Origin: Eutypella sp. D-1
Taxonomy: Eukaryota > Ascomycota > Sordariomycetes > Xylariales > Diatrypaceae
NCBI GenBank assembly: GCA_023313575.1
Contig: JAJTTP010000007.1
Span: 1,736,001 to 1,800,000 of the forward strand
DNA length: 64,000 bases
Reading direction: 5' to 3'
The position numbers and the translations under genes are program-made. This document shows, one piece after another, positions 1 through 11,443 of this stretch. The notes under the pieces were generated by a model that saw only the letters and a program-made list of their open reading frames with translations, did not search any database and was not told the origin of the DNA. The first letter of the stretch is position 1, and the number at the start of each line of letters is the position of its first letter.

Positions 1-1546
1 GCAGCCTGTTATCGCAAACTGATGTGTCAGCAATCGTGTCAGCTGATTCCTCCGGCTAGCGTTATAAATCACACCGTACGCGAAGGAAAATGATTCCTTA
101 CTAGGAATGATTGGAAAATTGGGGCACTGGGCTGGCGAGACACTCACATCCTGTCGCTTCCCCCAACGGCACGGTTGGTCTCCGGAGTGTCAACACCTGG
201 GGTACCGCGCTCCATCACCTTACGACGGGTTGTGGGGATGGGACCGGGCTTGGCAGAACCGGACTGGGGGGTCTGGCCGGCGGTGGCGGCATTGGTGCGG
301 CCGACTCCACGGGCCTTCTCCTCATCTCCATCTCCCTGACGGGCGGCATCGGCGATGGCCTGGGCATTCTTCTGGTACTTGTAGACCGTCCAGTCGAAGA
401 CGTAGTCGTACTGGAAGCCCTCGCGAACAAAGAGGTCTCGGAAGATCTTGCGGAGGTAACTGTAGTCGGGCTTGTCGTCGAAACGGAGCGAACGAGTATA
501 GTTAAGGTAGATGGCAAACTCGTTGGGGAAGCCGCGGCAAAGGACCTCGGTGGGTGTAGTCATCTTCTTCTCCATGATCCTGTCATACTTCTGCTTCTTG
601 GTAGCAGCTTTCAGGCCCTGCCAAGGAAGCGAACCACGGCAAAAGTAAAGCATGACATAGCCGAGAGACTCCATGTCATCACGTCGGGATTGTTCTATAC
701 CATGTTAGTAGGTAGATGATAAGTAGGAGGGGGGTTGGTGCAACATACCAACGCCGAGATGGGTGTTGATTGAGGCATACCGGGCCGTGCCGGTCAAGTT
801 CTTGTTCTCACGATACGGAATGTGGAAATGAGTCTTTGGGTCGCGATATTTCTTGGCGAGACCGAAGTCGATGACATTGACCTGGTTACCACGCTTGCCG
901 ATGCCCATCAGGAAGTTGTCAGGCTTGATGTCCCGGTGGATGAAGGACTTGGCGTGGATGTACTCGATACGAGAGATAAGTTGATCGGCCAAAAGGAGGA
1001 CGGTCTTCAGGGAAAACTTCCGGTTGCAGAAGTTGAAGAGGTCCTCCAGACTAGGACCAAGCAGGTCGAGGACCATGGCATTGTAGTCGCACTCAGTACC
1101 GAACCAACGGACGAAGGGGATGCCAACGCCGCCGGCGAGGGACTTGTAGACGCGGGCCTCATACTCGAGCTGCGGGTGCTTCGCCTTGACCGATTCCAGC
1201 TTGATGGCAATCTCCTCGCCGGAGATGATGTTGGTTCCAAGGTAGATGTCACCGAAGGAACCTGAGCCGATCTTTCGGCCAATACGGTACTTATTACCGA
1301 CACGAAGATCCTGCATAACTCATTAGAATACAGTTTACTCTAGATGACACAAAATGAGAGCATCAGGTATCATCAGGCATGTAGCTGTCTATGATACGAT
1401 GGTTGAAGAAGCTAGGGAAAGTTGCAGGCTTTCCAAACGACTTCACCGACTTTCGTGCCCACCGCTGTTGCATAGCAACGACCCCACAAGCACCAAAAAT
1501 AGATTTTGTGCTCAGAGTGATATGAATAACGTACCATGGTGGTCAT
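1..1546 (-). CDS. ck-1a: Casein kinase 1 (CK1 delta/epsilon class), 3' end beyond window
   Basis: Ser/Thr protein kinase of the CK1 family, which in fungi acts in DNA repair, cell-cycle and clock-protein phosphorylation. Exons read on the minus strand: 1546-1535, 1310-749, 694-148 and 5-1 (continues out of the window). The first coding exon is only 12 nt (M-T-T-M) and joins D-L-R-V-G-N; this restores the N-terminus known for fungal CK1. An ATG at 1316 lies inside intron 1 and is not the start. Visible motifs: GSGSFG at residues 19-24, ATP lysine at about 41, HRDIKPDN with the catalytic Asp at about 131, DFG at 152-154, and the CK1 signature around EQSRRDD recreated by the 54-bp intron 695-748. 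The tail is Gly/Ala/Arg-rich. The last visible codons, G-S-D-R, run into a GTGAGT donor at 147, and an AACAG acceptor at 8-6 would add M-L as in related kinases. Without splicing the protein ends at a TGA at 146-144 (374 aa). Kinase identity is certain; the last junction is inferred. Confidence 0.95.
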
Positions 1547-4000
1547 GTTGACGGTGGAGGTAGAGGTCTACCTCGTCGGGATGTAATTATCTCGTTTTTG
1601 TTGTTGGTTGCAAGAGATGAAGATCGTTCTAGGGCGATGAAGTCGTAAGAGAAGGATCTACGTTTGGGGAAAAGTTAGCGAGGCTAGAACCTGGGTGGTA
1701 GTTCGGTTTTTATCTGCCTTCAGAAATACCAGTACCAATCGTAAGGCAGACGCAAGTGTTTGTAAATGTTTGCTCTGTTGGAAAATGGTAGATATGTTTG
1801 TACCATCTAGATCTAAAGAACAACGATCAAGGGGGAATGGAGTGATAGTTGATTAGATAAGACACGAGTAACTGGTCCTGCCCACTTTGGGCCTCAGGTG
1901 GAAATGGAGAGAAAGGGGATTTCAACCAGGTCCGGCGAGTTCTTTCAAGGACTGGACGACTTCATCCAAGCTAAAATCCTGTCGATGTATGCATCAAAGC
2001 CGACACAAATCGGTGCCATAATAGACAGGATGCAGTACATGGATGGGCGATGAAGCAGTCCGATCGGTTAAGCGATAAAGAGAAGGGATCTCAAAGTGAT
2101 TGATTGATTGATGGATTGAGTGATGAGGGTAGTTTGGTTCATGGGAATTCTTACCTTGGCTGACCAGTTAGTTCTGGTCGTTTATGGACTATGCACGAAA
2201 CTGATTGAAATGCCGATGGGGAAAAAGAGAAGAGGAAAGACAGGAAAACAAGAAACAATTAGAAAGAAGAAGGTAAGACGACGTTGTCGTCGAATATCAG
2301 TATCCGAACGACAAAACCGAGATGTCGTCAATCGATATTGCCGTTGTATGGACGGTGGGTTAGTGAAAGGGTTGCTTGCTTGTAGGGAAGAGGAGAGAGA
2401 TTAGTTTAGGAAGAGTGTGAGAGAAGATAGGTAGGTTAGGTAGGGGGAGAGAATGGTTTGATGGATGAATTGACTACGCCCGAGTCGGGGGGGAGGAGGT
2501 AGACAAAGTTGAGTTGACAGGGATTTTTACATTAAAGTTACCTGTTGGGAGTACAGAAGTACTAAATTTTAAATACAGTACAGAGCAGAGATTGAGGTAC
2601 CTATTGACTGTTTGTTAGTAGGAAGTAGATAGGTACCTACAATTGGGACTGGGCCCGCAATCTGCACTGCATGGAATGCAATTACAGTGAATTTATGAAT
2701 AATAACTGGAGATTTCCAGGTTCTAAGGCTTATTGAGGGGGGGCAAAAGGGGGCAGGATTCTCTCCAAATCTGGCCATCAGGCAAGTCAGGGTCCCCATT
2801 TAGGTCGCATTGGGCTCGACTGCCTGGTATAAGTACATGAAGTTGCGGCCTAAGCTACCTATCGTTATACCAGGTATCTACCTCCTATTGCCTACATACC
2901 TGTAGGTACCTACCTAGGTTTCGGGGGCAGCTACTTCCAGCTTTTCCACATTGTCAGCAGCGGGAGTATTGAGAGAGGTGGCTCTGGCAGTCAGGCAGTT
3001 TGGCAGTTTGGCAGTTGCACCTGGGCAAATCTAGGTACCGTAAAATACGTGGAGAAATTACAAGAGACGATCCGTGAAGTAAGTACTTGCATTAATATTC
3101 ACAAGAGGCTTTATATAGAAGTAAGTACCTTCCTTGGTCAGAGGGCAAATTTTGTCATTTATGGGTGCAATAAGAATAGCGGCTAAGATCTGCCTAGCAG
3201 GTACCAGGTAGGGAGAAATGCAGCCGTAAAGGAGGTACATAGAGTACCTAAAATCTTACCTAGGAAGATCAGATGAAGGCTCAAAAGCAAACAAAAAGCC
3301 TCAGTACAGGACAAACCTGTCCAACAATTAATTACCACTTTCAGCAGCAGTGAACGAGATACTTACTGAACGATTCGAGCTTCTAAACGCTTGTATAGAT
3401 ATCCAGGGAGCTACTTGATCGACTGACAGACTTCATAGCGTAGGCTATATCCAGGTAGGCAGGGGGAGGCAGAGAGGCAACCACAGCCCAGGGCCTCAAT
3501 TCATTCTATGTACATACATGCATGTATCTAGGTAATGCATGCATTTAGTTAGGGGGGGATATCATCCTCCAGGGCGCGCTTTGTACACGAGCAGCATAAG
3601 GTTACTTACCGCCTACCCGCCACTAACTACTAGCGGGTAGCCTAGAGTCTTCGGTGAAGATTCTACGTGGCTAGGCGAGACGCCTGACAAGCCTACCTAA
3701 CTCACCTGACAAAGCCTGACTGGCCGTGAGCCGCTGCCGATGGAAATAACACTCTACCTGAATGTAGATGCATCAGATGGATTCATGCTAGCCTCTCTCC
3801 TGAAACCGAGCGCCGGATTCCGCGATGCACTTGGACTGCAAAAAAAAAAGCCAGTGAACAAAGCAAAAAAAGCGACCAGAACAAAAAACAACGGCAGCCG
3901 ACCGAGCTTGGCAGGTCAATGGGAAAAAAAAAACGCCCAGGAAGGCCCGGAGCGACGAGTCCTTTCATTCTGACGAAACCGGACCGCGCGCTGATAAGCC
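1547..4000. other. Intergenic spacer and 5' leader of CK1, proximal part
   Basis: No coding region is supportable. The part next to CK1 should hold its promoter and 5' leader. There is a TGAT-type simple repeat near 2099-2125. Several copies of a TAGGTACC/TACCTAGG motif lie near 2600-2640, 2870-2920 and 3240-3260. Short open frames (for example on the plus strand at 2120-2404) are basic and low in complexity, with no recognisable domain or start context. Confidence 0.6.
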
Positions 4001-7000
4001 CAACACACGCCATAAGTAATATAAGATCGTCTCTGTCCGTACCGTTCGATAGCCCGTCTAGTTGGCTAGCCGGCTAAGATGGGCGGGCTTAGAATAAGTC
4101 GGGTATCAGAATCGGCTTCACCGCGATAACTAGTGTAGTGTTGGCACCGCCAAAATGGATCTTTTGTCAGCAGCTAGTGAGTGAATGCATGCGTGAATTA
4201 AGAGCCGTTGTTATCGCCGACCTGCCATAACCGGGACTTCAGCCTTGCCGGTTGCTTAGCTATGTGTTGTTGGTTAGTTGTCCATTGGCATGACTCTTCG
4301 CAAGCTGCCCTTCTTGAACCAACTCGAAGGCACAACGATATCCATTGCCGTTTTCACTGCATGTACGGTACGGCACAGTATAATACGGGTAGCGATTATG
4401 ACCGAAGAGGTGTGCGAGTTGGTTGGTTGGTTAATTGGTTGGCTGTCTTCAACGGGTTGGCAGTCATGGCCATACCGGTTCGCCCAGGTAGAGCGGGCGA
4501 GGTGTGTATTCAGGCGAGGCAGGAACTGAGGGGATAGCTTGACCTCAGCATGGGCGCGCACCACCACATATACACAAGTAACCAGAAGGCCACACCTACC
4601 AATAACCAACGGAAGCCAGATCCGGAGACTCGGCGAGCTGGCTTGTTTCCTGGGCGCCCCTCCCAAAATAGCGTTCGGGGGAGATAAATAGCAACCTTAG
4701 TGAATTAAGTCCGAGCAGGCGTGTACATGTACGGATGACCTCGCCATGCTGCGCAAGTAGCTAGGTGACGGAGAGTCCCCCAAGACCACATGGGCCGCGA
4801 GGAATGGGCGACCCCGAGAAGCAATCTCCTCCGTCGTGCTGACAGATGAGCGCCAACCTGCCGAGAGGTGCAGTCAGCGACGTAACGCAGCCTGACTAAT
4901 GCCGGCCTCTCGGGCTCCTGACCTGGTAACAGGGCTTATAACGATACAACACGACACAACACAACACAACGACCACGACGGCATGACATGACACGACACA
5001 TAACGGCCCCGACATTTCCCCACGATTGTGCTGCTGCAATCAGGAGCGAACACCCGTCAGCTGAGGGGTTCCTCCGTAGAATATATATGCGTTATTTCAA
5101 GTATACGGGACCCCCCCCCCCCCTTTCCCCCAGTTTTCGCTCACGACGTAAAACTTACTCATGTATACATTGTATACATGTAATTGGAGTCGACCGCCAA
5201 CTCTTGCCAAGTAAGTCATGGGTGGGGAAGTTATGCACATTACTTGGTATATGCTATATAGGAAAAAGAGACGAGCATAATACGTCGCTTAATTACCTCC
5301 AAAACATCCGCGCGGATGTGATGTTCGAGACAACGGAAATCAATGTAAAGATCTACCAGCTACAAGGTTAGGGGGAGGGGAAGAGCACCGACACCATGTC
5401 CCTTATAATATATCTATCAACGTATAAGATCAGAGAAAATGCATGCATGCATCCATGCATGCGGGTGTGGCATGGTATGGAGACGGGATACCGGACGACG
5501 GGGCCCACCCGTGCATCTCGCTTGACAGATCTGCACAAATGCGCGCTGGCTGGTTGGGAAAAGGGAGGGCTTAATAGAAGTGTAATAACAGAAATCCGTG
5601 ATGCCGCACTCCAGAGCTTGTATGCTTCCTACTATATAGCTTATCATTTTCTCCTTTACCTTACCTTGACCTTACCTTGCCTCTGCCTCAACAATATATT
5701 ACTAGATACAGCTAGCTCAGGTTCGAAGTGGGATCGGATCGAAGGTATACTATCTATGTATGCCGTCCCGCTTAATAAATCCAATGCCAGCGCAGCCCGC
5801 CCTTTCGGCTTAATCCGGAGAGAAAGAAAAGACAATATTCAAATATCAGCCGTTCCTTTCTCAAATAGGCAGGATGTGACATCAGACAGCCAAGAAAGCG
5901 CTTGAGGCTACTATATGTCTATTCAAGGGGACAGCAAACGCAAAAGCTAACTAACATGCCGCTACCAATACGAAGGGCAGGGGAGGGGGGGATGCTTAGT
6001 ATGTTATAAAGGGGGTGGGGGCGACGGGAACCGATCGGAATTGGCCTCGATGCAAGCTTCAAAATTCCAGTAACTATCATGCAAATCGGATAGCACGCCA
6101 GCTAGCCGGTAGGACAGGCCAATGGAAAGAATCGTTATGTGTGCGAGGTATATAGGTACCACGTTGTACCAGTAGATAGCGACGTTCCCCCTTTTGAATA
6201 TCGCATCTCCGCCTTTCAAGACATGTGTGTATCTTTTCACGTCCCTCGCCAACCGTTTCTAATATTACCTGCAGCGAGATCACCCACTACCGGGTGAGCA
6301 TCGCAGAGGGCCCCCCATACCATTCAGTCACGAGGACAAGAGCACCAACAGGGTCTAAGATCATAAAGGGGGGCTTGAGGAGTCGGCGATCCAGGGACGC
6401 AGGCGGTCACCACGACGCGATGGCGATGGAGGCGAAAGGGTCGAGCTTGCGCGTCTGAGGAGTGACGGGGTGGCATTTATACACGGCTCTTTCGACTTCT
6501 CTATATAGTAAGTCCGGGAGTGCCACGCAGCTGTCACTTTCACCGGTCACAAAAAAGATAGATGACGGGCTTTAAGCTGAAGGAGTAACCTAGCTTTAAG
6601 TACTTGGTAGGTAAGCAGCCAGTAAAATCTATTAACGAGCCTCGCGACCTCGACAAATCAAGAGGAAGCCCATTTTCGCACACCACCTGCTTATTAGGGA
6701 GGAGTCCCGGTTTCAAATACCAGAAGCGGAGTGAGATATACTCGTAAAGAGACACGGGAATGAATGGGATAGGAAGCCCATATCTTGCTGCTGCCCAACA
6801 ATGTCGTATCTGCATTTTGCATACCCGCCCCATCTCCCCCCACCAGAGCAAACCCTCGCAGCCAACCCTGACCCTGGCTCCTGACCCTGACCCCTACATA
6901 GTACATGATGATAACTCAATCCCCCTGCCCTTACCCCACATTGCGGATAGCTAAACTTGTGGTATATCATATCGATAAAATCATGCCAGCAAATCGTCGA

Positions 7001-10000
7001 CGTTGTGTGGTCTCCGTCCGCCGCCGTTCGGCTAGAGAGGGCACATATGATTGTCTAGTGCTCTAATGTTCTAATAGTATCGGCAATGACAATGGGGTTG
7101 GCGCTGCACACTGCACTGCAGGTAGGCAGGTATGGGAATCGGGCAGGTCGAGTCACATCGCGTCACGTCACGTCCCGTCACGTCGCGCTGGTCTGGTTGA
7201 CAAGACAAGACGAGATTTACAAGGTCGTTGTTGTATCAGGTATACATAGACTTATATGCACTGCACCGTTGGCTGCTCAGGTTGGTCCCGTTTGCCGCGG
7301 CCGATATGTTTAGAGGGTGGAGAGAGGCCGTTATTAGGCGAGATGATGAAACGAAAATAGCTGTTGGTATTGGCGGTTGTCTAGGTACCTACAGGAAGAG
7401 AGGGTCTCCCCCGCCTGAAGCATCCTACCGTATCTACTAGGTATGTAACCCCTATGGATTAAGGGACAAGTTGATAACTAATCGAAACAGTTAAACCAAC
7501 CTAGGTACCAGTAAATATACCGTCTTTCATATCGTCAACGTATCGTATCGTATCGTACACCACCCCATAGGCATGCTGGGCATACATATGTCCTAGGTAC
7601 CTAGTGTAAGTTTGTGTGTGGTAGTTACGTCGAGTATATCAGGTATATTGGTAGATCAACCAAACGTTTGGATGTTTCTGCTGCGTTAGAGCGTACCCGT
7701 ACCCACTTCACAATCAATCAAATTCCAACTGCATTTCCCCCCACAGAACGTATCTCTCTTTTCTCTCTATCACTCCTTCCCGAGATCCCAAAGCCCTATT
7801 CTCATCCTTCTTTCCTTCCTTCTTTTCTCCCTCGGGGCTACCGGGAGATGGTCTGTCTTGGCGCCCAGTAACGTAAGCTGCCGTATTGCCGTCCGATCGA
7901 CCGTCGCAAACCCGCACATCCCCGTTAGAGTGTTATGCTAATATGGACATATCCATTTATAAAATGTCAAAATGTACTTCCCCCCCTTCTTCCCCCTTTT
8001 GCCACCTTCGTTCGATTTATATGGAACCGGTGCGCAGTTGACCGGATACACGAACATTTCCTTGTTTCTTCGTGTTTTTCCGTTACGTAGGTAGGGAGGC
8101 AAGGAGGCAAGGAGGTATCCAGGCAAACTACTAATTAGCTGTTGAAAGGTAGTTGGGGGAGTACAAAGAGACTGCTACTGCTACATTGCAACGGTAATGT
8201 TTCTCCGTACATAGTAACGGACCGCGCCTTTTCTCATGTCCCGCGTGCCAGTTTGTCCTTTGTATCGCCTGAAAAACTACAATCGGGAAAAGGAGAGATC
8301 GGCTGATCGAGTCTGCGCCTTTCGCGTGATAACTACGTAATGTCAGCCCTCCCTCTCACTTTTTTTTTCTATCTATATGTATCCCTTCCCTGTAAATCTT
8401 CGCATCGGAGATTTCGTAAAGGGGATCTGCGCAAAGGCGCGCGAGTCCAACACGCCAAACTGATTACAATTTAAAAAAAGAAAAAAGAGGCGACCGTTCA
8501 TCCCGAAGTCGAGGGTGTTCTAGGCCCCCGCACCGACGGTCGAGGCTCCGCCGATCACTTTCCTACTTGTGTTAGCTATTCAAGGTTCCGTTTGGCTAGT
8601 CAGCGGGCATGTTGTATTCTCAGTGGTGAATCTACTGAAGCTTTCATTCTTTGGCCCGGTCGAAACCGGCCGGCCGGCGCTAGGCATCGCACCGTAGTAA
8701 GTAGTCAAGTAGTAGTGATAATAGTAGTGTTACTCATGTACGAATACCACACACCGTCCGACCATGGGCTGACCGACTCGCCCAATACGGTGCAGCTGGC
8801 CGGCGATCGAGCGATGGGCCGCCCTACGTACGCAGTCCGCCCGGGTGACAGTGGCCCGGAGGAGGGTGCCGTCTAGGCCGGCCGGATTTACGCAGATCAA
8901 CTATGCCTAGTTACCTGATCCGATGTCGTCGGCCTAGCTCCGCATAACGAAGTCATCAACCCGGTGGCGGGAAGGCTTTGTGCGGGATACACACGCCTTT
9001 CGAAATGTATATCATTGAAGCTGCATGCCTATCCGACCGCATGGTCAATTATTGTGGCTGTTTCAATCAACACCGTTCTGGACACAAATAGAACTGAAGG
9101 TGGTCATCGACCGAGCATATCTTGATTATGGCCGCTTCGGTGTCTATGTAAGACCAATTAGTAGTAAGCCTACCCGTCACATAAGGGCGCGCCATCCAGC
9201 TACAAGATCTTACAACCTACCACAAGGAGAAATTCGGGGTTGCACGAGGCCGTCTTCCCCCCAGGAAGGAAGGGCGCAAAGAAGCACGTCTAGAACCACA
9301 GCCGTGCTACACGACAAAATACCTCGAGCTATTAGTTTGCCTAGCTCGGCCTTCCTTGCCTGGCTATCCCTACCGTGCCTCCGAGCACTCTTGGGCATTT
9401 CGTAGAGTGTTGCACACCAGTCCTACGGAACCCGGCCGTAAGGAATCAAGGTTATATGATCTGACGTACAAGGCTCACACTGAGAGACTTGAATTTCTCT
9501 AATCTTCGACGCCCGCCACAGCGCCGCACAGCTCAGCCAATAAGCCAACGTGAGGCACCAATACACAGGCAGAGAGGCTAGCCTCATTCGGTCTCAATAA
9601 CCTCCTCCAATATGTATGTAGCCGCAGGCTCATTTTATCCACCGAAGAACCCCTCCCCCCGGCGAAGGCGCCTCAGCTTACCATGTTTGTCGCCTGGGGG
9701 CTTGGTAGTCCGTAACGGCACGGGCCGGCCAATAGGCGGCCATTCTCGAAGTTACGATTTAGGCCTGCATACTATCAGCTGCAGGACAGCGTCAGCTCGC
9801 TCGAACTGTGTCGTGTCATCGTATTGGATCTTCGTCACACATTATTATAGTGCATTAACAACCTTCCACGATGCAGTATCATGAGGCAGAGTTATAGGTG
9901 AGGGGCGTTAGATGAGACATGCTAGATACCAGGACCCTGTGGCACGATAAATATTATTATGTATTTATTTTGTAGTTTGATTAACCGATGGTGCTTAGTC

Positions 10001-11443
10001 TTTATCGGGAACATGTCGTTCTCGCCTTAAGTAGGCAACGACGGCTTTAGACCTGGCATAGCCGACGACAGTCTCATTCTCGACAGTCACAGCTTCCTAT
10101 CTCAAGCCGACAGAATCGATGATACAGCGCAAGTTTACAGGAATGCACGCATGCCCCGTACCGGAAGTAACTCAGGCTACGCCTTGCCAACGAAAATCGC
10201 CCCCCATCCTTTTTAGCATGCTCCCCACGTCCTACTACTCGCTTCCACATTTCAAGCTACGGCACCCATAAACCTTCGCTGGCGGTATCTGCTTCTCATA
10301 ATGTGAATTATTCAGTTGCCAACGGAAGCTTAACACTCGATCTAAAGCCTACGCGGCTGCCGTCACTCGCTAGTCTGCTCAATGTATGCGCACTTACATT
10401 AGGTGCCGGGATGGATAATACACTGTTCGGTGAGGATCTTCGCGTTGAACTTGATGTTACTGTCCTGAATCGTGGCTCACGTTTGCTCTATTGCGAGAGC
10501 CTCGCCCGAGAGATGTGTGCCGTGCCGTGAGGCTGTTACGGAGACGAAGACTCGAGGGAGTTGGAGTCCAACCTAGCATAAGCCATCACCTTCGTAAATC
10601 AAAATGTAGAAAAAGAATACTTGAATTAAGTACTGCCGACACAAACTTGCTTATATATGTCTAGCATCATGATGGTGGACTCGCATAAAGGAGGCAAGAA
10701 GTCGTTCCAGTTTCTTTCCTGCATGCTAGGAGTAACAGGGGTAGGAGTTGGGAAGGATAAGGTACGGATTCCATAATTTCGTGTTGTAGACAAGACCATA
10801 TCAATGAACTACTATTTCTCTCGATGTATAAAAAATTATCTACCTTCAGCTAGGCGCTGTGATAACAAGCAAGTGATGCGCTCTAACCCCTTCACCACGG
10901 ACCCCTATCTTATTACCCCTATTTCCTACCGCTTACTCATCCGGACCCACATCTACGAATCCTGGTCTCGATTCCTGCCTATTTGTGGAAGATGTTGTGA
11001 TTATTCTAGACCGTATGTTAGGCGGGGAGGGGAGGGGCTTGCTAAGTCAGTATTACGGAGACTCGAGAGGCTGATGGTGATTATTCGTCCCCGTCCCGTC
11101 GCGCATTCAGGTCAGATCAGATCTCAAACCAAACAGGCTCCGCGCTATAAAAGTTTTCACTGGCTGATACATTGACTAGGTGTTTCGATGAAGAAATAAT
11201 TCATACGATGATTAAAGTGATAATAAGCCTCGAGAACATGGAAGGCAATGGTGAAAGACGTGGGGTGAGCTTCAAGCAAAACGAATAGTCACAACGGGCA
11301 TATCAAAGCAGCTATCAAGGATGATGTAAGGGCATGAGAGTGGTACTCCCTATTCAAGTCTTAGTAAAATATATATACGTTAACCTTTTCTAAAAAGAAC
11401 CATCGAGGGCCATGTAGAGCCGATTCATAATTCATAGCACTTC
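4001..11443. other. Long gene-empty spacer
   Basis: About 7.4 kb where I see no gene. Open frames of 100-170 codons exist (for example plus strand 5396-5905) but match no family I recognise, and their number is roughly what chance allows. The stretch holds simple repeats: an ACAAC-type run near 4945-4975, a 13-C run at 5111-5123, a 19-bp palindrome at 5161-5179 and repeated CCTGACC units near 6865-6895. It also holds TAGGTACCTA-like motifs near 7380-7600. It could contain non-coding transcripts or degenerate elements that cannot be seen by eye. Confidence 0.55.
7151..7186. promoter_or_regulatory. Cluster of CRE-like ACGTCA half sites
   Basis: Three or more closely spaced GTCAC/ACGTC units occur here, including a TCACGTCA at 7163-7170. 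This core is bound by bZIP factors of the CRE/ATF class. No gene start is close enough to assign a target, so a regulatory role is only inferred; it may be a degenerate GTCAC/CGTCA simple repeat. Confidence 0.25.

Noticed and set aside
5396..5905. 169-codon plus-strand frame in the large spacer
   Set aside because: A frame of this length is not unexpected by chance in 10 kb over six frames. It includes ATGC-type repeats and shows no domain.
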